In this document: piece after piece, positions 7,856 to 16,725 of the stretch
How positions within the stretch are numbered: the first letter of the stretch is position 1
Layout of the letters: each line of letters opens with the position of its first letter
Assembly (NCBI GenBank): GCA_045106815.1
Contig: JBGCFG010000003.1
Coordinates: forward strand, 62,001-126,000
Direction of reading: 5' to 3'
Length of the DNA: 64,000 bases
DNA from: JAUIAI01 sp045106815
GTDB taxonomy: Bacteria > Pseudomonadota > Gammaproteobacteria > Burkholderiales > Burkholderiaceae_E
Notes under the pieces: model-generated
What the model was told of the DNA's origin: nothing
Database searches by the model: none
What the model saw: only the letters and a program-made list of their open reading frames with translations
Translations under genes and position numbers: made by a program

Positions 7856-10800
7856 TCATGACTGTTCTGCTGCGTCCGCTATCGCTTGGCGCAAGCTGGC
7901 CACTCCCGCCGGCCTTAGCGGCTGGCCATTCGTAAACTCTCTGACAACATCTAAAACGTAGTTTGCCGATGGGTTCCGGTTAGGCTTGGTCTCGTCCAGC
8001 GCACGCAGAAAATCAACTATTCGGGGAATATCTGACTCATTCAAAGGATGACCATTTAAAGCGTTCAAGATCGAGCCGGTCATGTCAATTGTCCTGCCGT
8101 CGCTAAACACCAGCAGACCGGCATCTTCCGCCGGGACGATTTGTCCCTGAATGCGCTCACGTGACTGGTCTTCCGGCAAAACTTCGACCAATGCCACTGA
8201 ACTCGACCGATCTGCCGGCGGCACAAACGTAAACGCTGGGCCCTGCTCTTCCGGCTTCAAGGCGGGCTGCCCGGGTTGCACAGGCTGATAAACCTCAGGC
8301 TTGGTCACCACTTGAAACCGGCCGCCAACCTTCCCTGCTACGGGCAGAAGGTCGTTATCCGAAAGCGGCACCTTGAAACCAAGCGTCCCCATCGAGTAGT
8401 ACGACCAGTTAAACTGCGCCCGGCGGTTTTCAGGTACGAGATGATCGGTCAAGTTGAGCCAGCCGCTCGGCAGCGAATACGCGCCAACGCCAGGGATTGT
8501 TTTTGGAATTGCAAAGTTAATCTGCTGGGCGTACCTCACCCCTTCCTGGCCTGCGTCATGCCAGATCTGCGAAGCTAACGGATTGTTCAGGCCGTGATTG
8601 AGGATATTCAATAGGTTGGGATCAATCGGACCCGACAGTGGCACTGAAATTTCATGGTTGCGTCCAAGACTCACGTTGGCAGGGCTGCCAGGTATCCATG
8701 ATGTGGGCGTGATTCCGGTTCTGATACCAACAGTAATATTGAACGGGACACGCATGACATGCTCACCGTTCTCATCGAGTGTTGTATTCAAAGTGTATGG
8801 CTGCCTGCCTTGTTCACTCGGATCAAATAGAACAGCGCCACTGCGAACAGCAGCATCTATATTGCCCAGTTCAAGGTAGTTGCCTCCCGTCACTCCCAAC
8901 ACGCCTTGTCCGAAAGTAGCCTTTGATTTGCTGCCGGTTACGCTCCAGCCAATCGCCGGCGGTAGTGTCTCTAACAGGTAATCAGCAAGCTTGTTGACTA
9001 AGTCAGCCTCACTCGTCACAGGCGTGTCGGCAAGATCACTCGGGTCAGGCAATCTCACTGTTTGCGCCTCACCATTGCTTTGGTGTTGATACCAGACTTT
9101 AATATTGGCGCCATACGGCCCTACCTGAAAGCTCACACTTGGACCGACGCGTAAAAGGGCCTGGCGCCCCTGAGGCGGCTGAACAGAAACGAAGGTCTCG
9201 CTCAGCGAGAGTTGCCCCGGCTGAACATTTGTAATCATGGGATCCAGCTGACCATTACCCAAAGTGAGGGCCGACGAGCCAATGTTCTCATCGACAATCG
9301 TGCCGCGTTGGGCGCTAAGTCCTGGCACCAGACTGGAAAGCTCGGCGTGCGCATCCTGTCCATTCTGATCAGGCAATGCGGAGTAGTCGGTTGGATCGAT
9401 CAATAGGCCAGGATCGAAGTCAGGATCGGCCAGCAGGCTCAATCCATCGCTCTGCTCCGGCGGTGTCAGATCCCACAGAGACAGCCAATCGGCGTAAATG
9501 TCTGTCGGCATCACCGGACCGTCGATATCCGAACCATCAGATTGCTCAGCTTGACTACCTGGCTCCACCGGAGTCGATGGCAGCGTAACCGCCGTGCTCA
9601 GCCACGGTAAATCTACCGGACCGTTCGCGTTCACCAGTAGTGACTGCTGTCTCAACAAGAACTGCTGAACGTGCCTCTCATGTAGGGTAGGCAAACCGTC
9701 ATAGAGGGGGGCCGCAGCGTCTGGTTGTTGCAGCGACATCAGTGCTTGGTTGTAGGCCTCGCGACCATCCCGGATTAGCTGTATCAGCAATTCATCACGG
9801 GTTTGGTTTTCACCCTGAGGCCACTGATCACGCAGGGCGAGGCCAATCTGATCGACTTCCCAGTTCCGGGCCTCAGGCTTGCGGCGCGCAGCGCCAAAAT
9901 CAATCAGGGTGACTTGGGGATCCTGGCCCTCACGACGCGCGACTAAAATATTCCCGGGGTGCACATCGAGGTGTACCTGACCCGTTAGCAAGTGATATTG
10001 CGCCAGAATTTCGGCGAGCCGGTCGCGCACAACGGTCGCTTCGGCTTGCGTCAGCTCCAGGCGTGCAAGAGGTTCGCCGGGCGCTTTCGCCATTTCAAGC
10101 ACACCAAAGCCTTCGGTACCAAAGGGGCTAGTGTCATCAATGGCTTGCGCATCAGATGCTGCACTGGTGCGAGCTACGGGAATATAAAGTGACTTGCTCC
10201 AGTCGATATCCGCACCGAGTCCAAGATCCTCAATGGCGCTAACGCCCAGGATAGCGCGAGTCGTTTGCTGTTGCTCCGCAAGCAGCCCGCTGACACCAAG
10301 GTTAGCTCGCATCTGATCTGAATTCATGGGTCCGACGCGATATAAGCGACCCGACTGCGCATCTTCATAGACGAAGGAATGCTCGGTCCTGGCAAGCGGA
10401 ATCAGATCACCTGAACGTACGAGTTGTTCAGCCCGCGCAATCAATTGCTCGCGGTACTCACCCGCATTGTTCGCCACAATGTTGGAGAACAGGCCTCGCT
10501 CGGCCGTGCCGCCATAGTTCGCCGGTGTGGGAACTTGTCCGGGTGCCCTTGCGAGAGGGGTTGCGGTGGCGAATCGAAACAATGATTTATTGATCTGCGA
10601 CCGTTCTGCGGTCGTTTGATCCGTTGTCGGTCGATCACGCGTGAGATCACGAACTGATATCGGGGGCACCTCAATGCGGGCCGGGTCAATACCGGGCATT
10701 GCATACTCAGTCAAAGACGGTTGGGTTGCCAGTGTCTCGTTAACGCGCGCATCGCTTGGGTCTGCGAGTGAACCCGAATTGATAACATCCGAGAAGGCGC

Positions 10801-13800
10801 CAATCACCGGCGCATCAGGCTGCATGACAAAGTCAGCAGGGTCGATCGAATCGGGTAATGAGGTTCCGGGAGAAATTCCGGCGTCAGTCCTTGCAGCCTC
10901 TGCTTCGCTATTTTGAATAGCGGCCTGTTCGGCTTCAGTCAGCCAACCAGCATATAAATCGTCAGGCATTGAAATGAAATCCAGGTCGCCCACTTCGCTC
11001 TGGCGCAGGGTCGCTTGACTTATTGTTTGAGGCATTTGCCCAACTGAGTCACTCTGGGATGTTTGCCGTCTGTCGGGCGGTGGCTCGGTCGCGGGCATCA
11101 AAGCAGCCCCAGCTGCGCTGTTTGGACCAACATCTACAGCGTCATTGGGATTAACCAAAAGCGCCTGTTGCCTGTCGCGAAATTGGGCCATGTGGGACTC
11201 GTATAGTTCAGGATTGCTCTGGTAAAGGGCCGCCGTCTGATTGGGCGGTGGCAAATTCTGGACGGCATAGTTGTACGCTCGCCGTGCATCGCGAATCTGA
11301 GCCACTGCATATTCATCCAAGTTCATACCAACCGGTCTTTCAAAGGTATCTGGCAGTGCCTTTGCTATGCGGTCAACCTCTGCCAGGTGGGCTTCGGGCC
11401 GGGGGCGCGCGAACTCAAAGTCGATCAGGGTGACCTCTGGCGCCTGCCCGTCTTCGAGGTTCACGATAATGTTGCCGCCATGCAAATCGTTGTGCAGGTT
11501 GCCAGTTAGCAGGTGGTATTGCGCAAGAATCTGCGCAAGGCGATCCCGAACGGCGACCGTCTCGGCCGGGCTCAGGTTGGCACTATCGACGGGTACACCA
11601 GGTGCGCGGGCCATCTCTAGTACGCCATATCCAAAGCTTGTCAGGGTTCCAGCACCATCGCGTGAACCATGCCCCCCGCCACTGGGAATATAGAGAGACT
11701 TGCTCCAATCAACATCGCCGCCGATACCGAGCGGGTTCATACCGGCCGCGCCAAGGTTAGCGTCACTGTATTGTTCGCCCTCTCTCAAGAGTGCGCTGAC
11801 ACCGAGATGATTCCGTATCTCAAGCGTGTTCAGACTGCCAACGCGATAAAGGCGACCGGTTTGTACATCTTCATAGACGCCTGTTTGCACGTTCATGCCG
11901 GGCAAGGGTCTCAGGCGCCCCTCAGCAATTAGGGTTTGTACCCGGGCCTCTACCTGCGCCTGCAGCTCGGCAGCGGTATTAGCCTCAATGCCTGCAAAAA
12001 GTCCGCTTTCGGCATTGCCGCCATAGTTGGCGGGTGTGGGCACCTGCCCCGGTGGACGCGAGAGCGCATGGCCCATTGCATAGCTAAAAAGTTGATTGTT
12101 GAGTAAATCCGTATCGTTTTCGTTACGAGCCTCTGGACGCTCTCGGGTTAGTTCCCTTACGTCGATGGGTGATGCATCAATACCGGTTGGATCAACACCC
12201 GGCAACGCGTATTCGGCAAGTGACGGCTGACCATATTGGAGATTGCTGAAAGCCGGCTGCCCCGCTCCATCCGTTTGCTCAAAGCCTTGCCAATCACCCA
12301 TGCCGTCATCCGGCGGCGGATTGTTAGCTGACGGAGGCAATCCGCCGGGGGGAACGCCAGAGCCGGACCCTGAACTAGAGCCAGAACCACCGCCTGAACC
12401 TGACTCAACTTGCGCATCACGATCATTGCCGGGATCTGATCTGGATACAGGCCCTACTCTGGCCTCAGACCCTTCAGAATTTTCAGGAAAATTGATTTGC
12501 GCGGCTGGCACGGTCTGCGGCGACTGCACATTTGTCTGATCATGGGTGGGCAATCGCGAGATCGGCCCCTGGGTTGCAAAGCTGCCAATAGCGCCGTCAG
12601 GCAGATTGCCGGCAATCAACTCGGCCAGTTCCGCACCCGTTAAAAGTGGTCGTCCCTCAGCCGCATTGCGAGCCATCTGAGGCACGGCTTCACCCAAGGT
12701 TTCCTGCCCAAGGTCACCAACGAAGTCGACCCATTGATTGCCACTTGCGCCAACAATTGGAATTGCACTTATGACACTGGTACTGACAGTGGTCGCAAGA
12801 CTATTGCTTGCCTGATCGCCGAGTATGCGCCAGTCCTCAGCACTCATCTCGCCGTCTACTCCCAGGCGCGCCGCTGTCAGACCCGTGTGGCCAACGCTTT
12901 GTGTCACACCATTTGTCGTGGCCGCCGCCCCACCAATAATTGAGCGCTGAGCCGTGGTTGACAGGTGCTGTATGCGTGAAGCAACGTGCCCGGTAACCGA
13001 CTGTGCGGCAGTGGCTGAAGCGGCCGTCACGCCAGCCTCACCCGCGTTGAAGACAGTATTCATGGCAGCATTGCTCAGCGACGCCGTGGTGAGAGGCTCG
13101 CTGTCAATCGTTAGGCCAAGCAAAGAGGTGTTCGATTGAATAGCAACCGCAGTTTGGGGCGAGACTACGCCAGTGACTGCCATCTCCAGTTCGGCGCGGT
13201 CTTGCAACATGCGTAGGGTTTGTAAGTCATTGGCTTCTTTATAGGCCGTACCGACTGCGACCGCAGGTAAAACGCCAGCCCCAGTAGACACAACGGCTAT
13301 CGTCGCGCCCGCTTCAGCAGATGTCTGTAGTGCCTCACCCACTCGACCGGCCGCATTGGCGCCTGCGATGTCTAGCCGCTGTGCCTCTGGTAAGGCTTCT
13401 CTCTGAACAGACAGCGCGTCCCAGAGTTGTTGCACAGCTTCTTTTTGCGTGAGCGCGCCGGACAGAATGAGGGGCTCCAAATTGTCGATTGTGATTCGGG
13501 CCACATTGTTCACACGCGCTGCCCGATCCCCGACATTCGGATTCTCTGAAGCCTCCATCGTCAGGTTACGTACTAATGGGATGACGTTCATCGACATTTC
13601 ACGCGTATTCTGCGCGAGCCTTCCCCCGATGTTGGTTGGGTCCTCGCTCAGTCGCACAACGACATCCGCGTGCTGTTTCTGCGCCATCATGATCAGTCTT
13701 GCCGACTGCAACAGCCCCTCGCCGCTCACGCCCTCCGGATTAAGTAGTAAGTGTTGGGCTTGCTGAGCCAGTGTGTTAAGTGCATTGAGTCTGGCCGCTG

Positions 13801-14806
13801 CAACCCCGGCTTCTTCACGGCCGAAAAGACCGCCGGTGTGCACCGGTAAATTCGCCAGCGTTTCCTGAGCCTCAGTGAGTTGCGCAACACGATGCATATC
13901 GCCTGATGTCATCCCGGTGCGACGCTCAAAGTCGTCGGCGTAGCTTTTGGCCGCTTCCAATGCCTGAACCTGCTCCGGTGTGACCCGGGACGGATTCTGG
14001 CTAGCCCAATACAACGCGTTGTTGGCCTGTTCGTAGCTTGGCATCGCACCTGCCAGAGCGTTCGCTGCGACAAGTTGCTGACGCTGCTCGTAGGTAAACG
14101 TGCTGTTTGGGTCATTAGTCGCGAGGTAAGTCAGATCATTGAGCGCTTTCTGACTAGCTGCGCCGGGGGTGGTAGCAGCGGCAGCCATGACCTGTATGAA
14201 GTCTTGTTGATCGTTACGACGCCGCCGTAGCTGACTAAGGCGATTCTCCATTTGCGGCAAGAACGTTGAGTCAAGCGAGCCCATGCCGCGCGACTGATTG
14301 CTACGCTCCTTGGCGACAAGATCGTTGAGTTCATCGTAACTATTGGCTATCTCATTCGGAAGCGCATTGGGGTTACTCAGAACACTACTGGAGCGCGCAT
14401 AGGCCTCGCTGATCTCCGCCGTGTTCGAGCTGCGAACTTCATACCTAACCGCCGCTGCCTGCCTAGCACGTGCCGCCTCCTGCTCGCGATAGTTGGCATA
14501 TTCGATTCGGCCCACCGAAGAATTTGGGGTAGGGACACCCTCGGGGCTATGTCCCCCTCGGCTAAAGGTATTAGCCTGCTCTGCGTAGTCAGGGTAGTCG
14601 GTTGCGTATGGGTTACCAGGTTGATCGGTAGCATTCTCGACCCATCGCGCAGCCCCGCCGATCGCGTTGCCGGCCCCTTCAAGAAAAGTGCCATCGGTAC
14701 GGTTATCAATGAAGTTGCCTAAGTCTTCGACTCTGTCGCCGGCCCATTCGACACCGGCGCCGATCCGGTTGCGTGCTTCCTGAAACAATCCGCCAATGCC
14801 TGACAT
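7856..14806 (-). CDS. giant protein with two tandem kinase-like modules, unknown function
   Basis: The gene encodes 2316 aa. The start at 14806 (MSGIGG) is chosen because AGGAGG lies 6 bp upstream; an in-frame ATG at 14914 lacks this. I see no signal peptide. Residues 1-780 are mostly helical and Ala/Gln/Asn-rich, with a hydrophobic Ala/Val/Gly stretch near 500-525. A Gly/Ser/Pro linker sits at about 790-830. Two homologous modules follow, at about 858-1220 and 1360-1730. Both contain PGQVPTPANYGG, GRLYRVG, DWSKSLYIP, a hinge-like GVLEMA-APG segment, a catalytic-loop-like H-x-D-x-H-x-G-N (HND at 1105-1107; HLD at 1612-1614) and a metal-loop-like LIDF (DFE in the first, DFG in the second). Residues 1850-2316 are beta-rich with a short helical tail. 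The motifs resemble atypical APH/ABC1-type kinases. The protein could be an effector or toxin, but no secretion signal or cognate machine is adjacent. Function unknown. Confidence 0.85.
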   Translation of the reverse strand: MSGIGGLFQEARNRIGAGVEWAGDRVEDLGNFIDNRTDGTFLEGAGNAIGGAARWVENATDQPGNPYATDYPDYAEQANTFSRGGHSPEGVPTPNSSVGRIEYANYREQEAARARQAAAVRYEVRSSNTAEISEAYARSSSVLSNPNALPNEIANSYDELNDLVAKERSNQSRGMGSLDSTFLPQMENRLSQLRRRRNDQQDFIQVMAAAATTPGAASQKALNDLTYLATNDPNSTFTYEQRQQLVAANALAGAMPSYEQANNALYWASQNPSRVTPEQVQALEAAKSYADDFERRTGMTSGDMHRVAQLTEAQETLANLPVHTGGLFGREEAGVAAARLNALNTLAQQAQHLLLNPEGVSGEGLLQSARLIMMAQKQHADVVVRLSEDPTNIGGRLAQNTREMSMNVIPLVRNLTMEASENPNVGDRAARVNNVARITIDNLEPLILSGALTQKEAVQQLWDALSVQREALPEAQRLDIAGANAAGRVGEALQTSAEAGATIAVVSTGAGVLPAVAVGTAYKEANDLQTLRMLQDRAELEMAVTGVVSPQTAVAIQSNTSLLGLTIDSEPLTTASLSNAAMNTVFNAGEAGVTAASATAAQSVTGHVASRIQHLSTTAQRSIIGGAAATTNGVTQSVGHTGLTAARLGVDGEMSAEDWRILGDQASNSLATTVSTSVISAIPIVGASGNQWVDFVGDLGQETLGEAVPQMARNAAEGRPLLTGAELAELIAGNLPDGAIGSFATQGPISRLPTHDQTNVQSPQTVPAAQINFPENSEGSEARVGPVSRSDPGNDRDAQVESGSGGGSGSSSGSGSGVPPGGLPPSANNPPPDDGMGDWQGFEQTDGAGQPAFSNLQYGQPSLAEYALPGVDPTGIDASPIDVRELTRERPEARNENDTDLLNNQLFSYAMGHALSRPPGQVPTPANYGGNAESGLFAGIEANTAAELQAQVEARVQTLIAEGRLRPLPGMNVQTGVYEDVQTGRLYRVGSLNTLEIRNHLGVSALLREGEQYSDANLGAAGMNPLGIGGDVDWSKSLYIPSGGGHGSRDGAGTLTSFGYGVLEMARAPGVPVDSANLSPAETVAVRDRLAQILAQYHLLTGNLHNDLHGGNIIVNLEDGQAPEVTLIDFEFARPRPEAHLAEVDRIAKALPDTFERPVGMNLDEYAVAQIRDARRAYNYAVQNLPPPNQTAALYQSNPELYESHMAQFRDRQQALLVNPNDAVDVGPNSAAGAALMPATEPPPDRRQTSQSDSVGQMPQTISQATLRQSEVGDLDFISMPDDLYAGWLTEAEQAAIQNSEAEAARTDAGISPGTSLPDSIDPADFVMQPDAPVIGAFSDVINSGSLADPSDARVNETLATQPSLTEYAMPGIDPARIEVPPISVRDLTRDRPTTDQTTAERSQINKSLFRFATATPLARAPGQVPTPANYGGTAERGLFSNIVANNAGEYREQLIARAEQLVRSGDLIPLARTEHSFVYEDAQSGRLYRVGPMNSDQMRANLGVSGLLAEQQQTTRAILGVSAIEDLGLGADIDWSKSLYIPVARTSAASDAQAIDDTSPFGTEGFGVLEMAKAPGEPLARLELTQAEATVVRDRLAEILAQYHLLTGQVHLDVHPGNILVARREGQDPQVTLIDFGAARRKPEARNWEVDQIGLALRDQWPQGENQTRDELLIQLIRDGREAYNQALMSLQQPDAAAPLYDGLPTLHERHVQQFLLRQQSLLVNANGPVDLPWLSTAVTLPSTPVEPGSQAEQSDGSDIDGPVMPTDIYADWLSLWDLTPPEQSDGLSLLADPDFDPGLLIDPTDYSALPDQNGQDAHAELSSLVPGLSAQRGTIVDENIGSSALTLGNGQLDPMITNVQPGQLSLSETFVSVQPPQGRQALLRVGPSVSFQVGPYGANIKVWYQHQSNGEAQTVRLPDPSDLADTPVTSEADLVNKLADYLLETLPPAIGWSVTGSKSKATFGQGVLGVTGGNYLELGNIDAAVRSGAVLFDPSEQGRQPYTLNTTLDENGEHVMRVPFNITVGIRTGITPTSWIPGSPANVSLGRNHEISVPLSGPIDPNLLNILNHGLNNPLASQIWHDAGQEGVRYAQQINFAIPKTIPGVGAYSLPSGWLNLTDHLVPENRRAQFNWSYYSMGTLGFKVPLSDNDLLPVAGKVGGRFQVVTKPEVYQPVQPGQPALKPEEQGPAFTFVPPADRSSSVALVEVLPEDQSRERIQGQIVPAEDAGLLVFSDGRTIDMTGSILNALNGHPLNESDIPRIVDFLRALDETKPNRNPSANYVLDVVREFTNGQPLRPAGVASLRQAIADAAEQS

Positions 14807-15047
14807 CTTCTCCCTCCTGACCCATACGCTGCCGGGGGTGTTCTCGCAGCTAAGGAATCCGCAAACGGTAGCGCCGGACTCTTTGCTGGTCGTTTGTTTG
14901 ACTTTCCGGGGCAACCGTTAACGCTAACCAAGGGCACCACAGAGCGCTTCCGCCAGGCGGCCCTTTTGAGCGTCTCATTGGTTCTGCCGAACACGTGGAA
15001 CGATGCGAGACTCCAATGAACATCTTCGACCCTTATGAGGCCCGGAC

Positions 15048-15512
15048 ATGAACCGTCTTGTTCCCGCAGTAGTTGCCTGCCTGATCACCCTACCGTCTCT
15101 GGCAACGGCAAAGCCGTCAGTCAATGAGATGCAAACCTGTCAGGGCATGCTAGATTTTGTGCAGGCCAGGCTTGCAGCGGCCCCCGCAAACTACCCAGCA
15201 GACGATGTGGCCAAGGTCCGGGACGGTCTCAAGCGCTACAACACCTATATACAAAATGACATCGTGACGCCGGGACTGACCAGTTATTCGGGCGGCAACG
15301 CCGATCAGGTCGCGCTGCTGCAGCAGCAGGTTGATGCCTATAAATCTGCGATTGCCAGCAGACTCAAAGCTCGATACAAACAGAATCGTCTGGTGACTGA
15401 TCACGCAATTGCAGTCAACGAGTGCGCCAAGAAGGCAGTGCCGGCAGGTGAAGACCTTGAAGCTTTGCGCGAAGCCGTTGTGACGATGGTTAAGCTGGCG
15501 CGTCTGAATTAG
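15048..15512 (+). CDS. small exported helical protein, unknown
   Basis: This 154-aa protein has a clear Sec signal peptide (MNRLVPAVVACLITLPSLATA, cleavage after ATA). The mature part is about 130 residues, largely helical, with exactly two cysteines (in TCQGML and NECAKK) that could form a disulfide in the periplasm. A GAGG ribosome site lies 8 bp before the ATG. It is divergent from the giant kinase-module gene across about 240 bp that must hold both promoters, so the two may be co-regulated. It ends 3 bp before the convergent SUMF1-fold gene. I do not recognise the family. Confidence 0.75.
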   Translation: MNRLVPAVVACLITLPSLATAKPSVNEMQTCQGMLDFVQARLAAAPANYPADDVAKVRDGLKRYNTYIQNDIVTPGLTSYSGGNADQVALLQQQVDAYKSAIASRLKARYKQNRLVTDHAIAVNECAKKAVPAGEDLEALREAVVTMVKLARLN

Positions 15513-15515
15513 TCG

Positions 15516-16529
15516 CTAGTCGGTCGAGGTGCTTTGCGATGCTGCACATCGCAAACCGATATGCCGATGCCCCCGTGACGGCTCATTGGAAAAGCCATCG
15601 CGGTGCGTCACGGTGAGCTGATGCGGCCGCTTGTCGTATACATAGTCACCACCACGGGTCACGCGCTCGCCGGCCGCGTTGCGCGCTTCACGACCATCGT
15701 CTGCTCGGTATGGGTAGGCGCGCTTTAATGTGGAAGTCCATTCCGCCATCGACCCGGCCATGTCAAGCACGCCAAATGGCGAGGCGCTTGCAGGGAGCCC
15801 CCCCACCGGTGCAGTCACCGCCGACAGTCCACTGGCAAATGCGCGGCTCGCATCGGGCAATGCTTCTCCCCATGGATATGTTCTTCCATCTGTCCCACGT
15901 GCAGCAGCTTCCCACTCTGCCTCAGTCGGCAAACGAGCACCCCGCCACCGGCAATAGGCGAGCGCACCCGCCCAGGTAGTTTCGGCCACCGGATGCATCG
16001 CATACCCGCGGCTGGGCACAAAGCGACCCGCTTGACGCTCAATGCGAACTTCACTGTCGTCCAGCGCAATAATCGCGTATGAATTGATACTGCTTCTACG
16101 CTCAGCCAGCAGTTCAAAGCTCGTTTGATCAACATCATCGCGCGAGATTTCGCCCGCATCAAAGTCGCCGTCGCCCCTAATCGGCAGCGTATTGAGAAAC
16201 TCAGCAAATGCCAGGTTAGTCACCTCAGTACGATCAATGCGAAACGATTTCAGCTCGACCTTGTGCGCGGGCGCCTGATCAGCGACTTCGTCATCGCTAC
16301 CGATGAGGTACGCACCCGCCGGAATGTGAATCATGGATTGCTGGGCCTGCCATGAAGCGGGGGTTTTCGTATGATCGGGCGCTCTGGATGGCAAGTCAGA
16401 AAAGTCCGGTGGCGTGCGAGCCGCCAAAGAAGCGGAGAACAACAACAACCCTAGCCCCGCAATACTCGCGACAGCGCCAATAGTGCGGGGCGACAGGCGC
16501 GGCTGGTGGACAGTCTTAGGGTTTGCCAT
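15516..16529 (-). CDS. SUMF1/FGE-fold protein with N-terminal membrane anchor
   Basis: The 337-aa protein has one N-terminal hydrophobic helix (about 15-35), then a complete SUMF1-fold domain. Recognisable segments are IPAGAYLIGSDD, DRTEVTNLAF, ARLPTEAEWEAAARG, YPWGE, GVLDMAGSMAEWTS, RGGDYVYD and GLRCA. Formylglycine-generating enzymes need a pair of active-site cysteines. Here only the Cys of GLRC is seen and the RGGD segment has none, so sulfatase activation is unlikely. The fold is also used for non-enzymatic or iron-dependent functions. It probably sits on the periplasmic side of the inner membrane. It is convergent with the small exported protein and divergent from the MFS gene. Confidence 0.82.
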   Translation of the reverse strand: MANPKTVHQPRLSPRTIGAVASIAGLGLLLFSASLAARTPPDFSDLPSRAPDHTKTPASWQAQQSMIHIPAGAYLIGSDDEVADQAPAHKVELKSFRIDRTEVTNLAFAEFLNTLPIRGDGDFDAGEISRDDVDQTSFELLAERRSSINSYAIIALDDSEVRIERQAGRFVPSRGYAMHPVAETTWAGALAYCRWRGARLPTEAEWEAAARGTDGRTYPWGEALPDASRAFASGLSAVTAPVGGLPASASPFGVLDMAGSMAEWTSTLKRAYPYRADDGREARNAAGERVTRGGDYVYDKRPHQLTVTHRDGFSNEPSRGHRHIGLRCAASQSTSTD

Positions 16530-16725
16530 CTGCTCTATCTAGGTCAGTGAGTCTGCACATCATAGCCTCGTCCTAGGGTATAGCGCAGACTCAGCAAACC
16601 AGAAAAATGTACCCATAGAGGTTAGACGTACACTCGGAGCCTGTTTGTTTTCACTGCGCCTGAACTTGACGACCAACCCACTTCAAAACCCACCGCAGGC
16701 GTACAGCAATAGCCAAGACACTCAC

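Noticed and set aside
7856..14806. Calling the giant protein a T6SS, Rhs or polymorphic toxin effector
   Set aside because: No PAAR, VgrG, Rhs repeats, or immunity-like gene is adjacent, and the motifs seen are kinase-like. The idea is kept only as a possibility.
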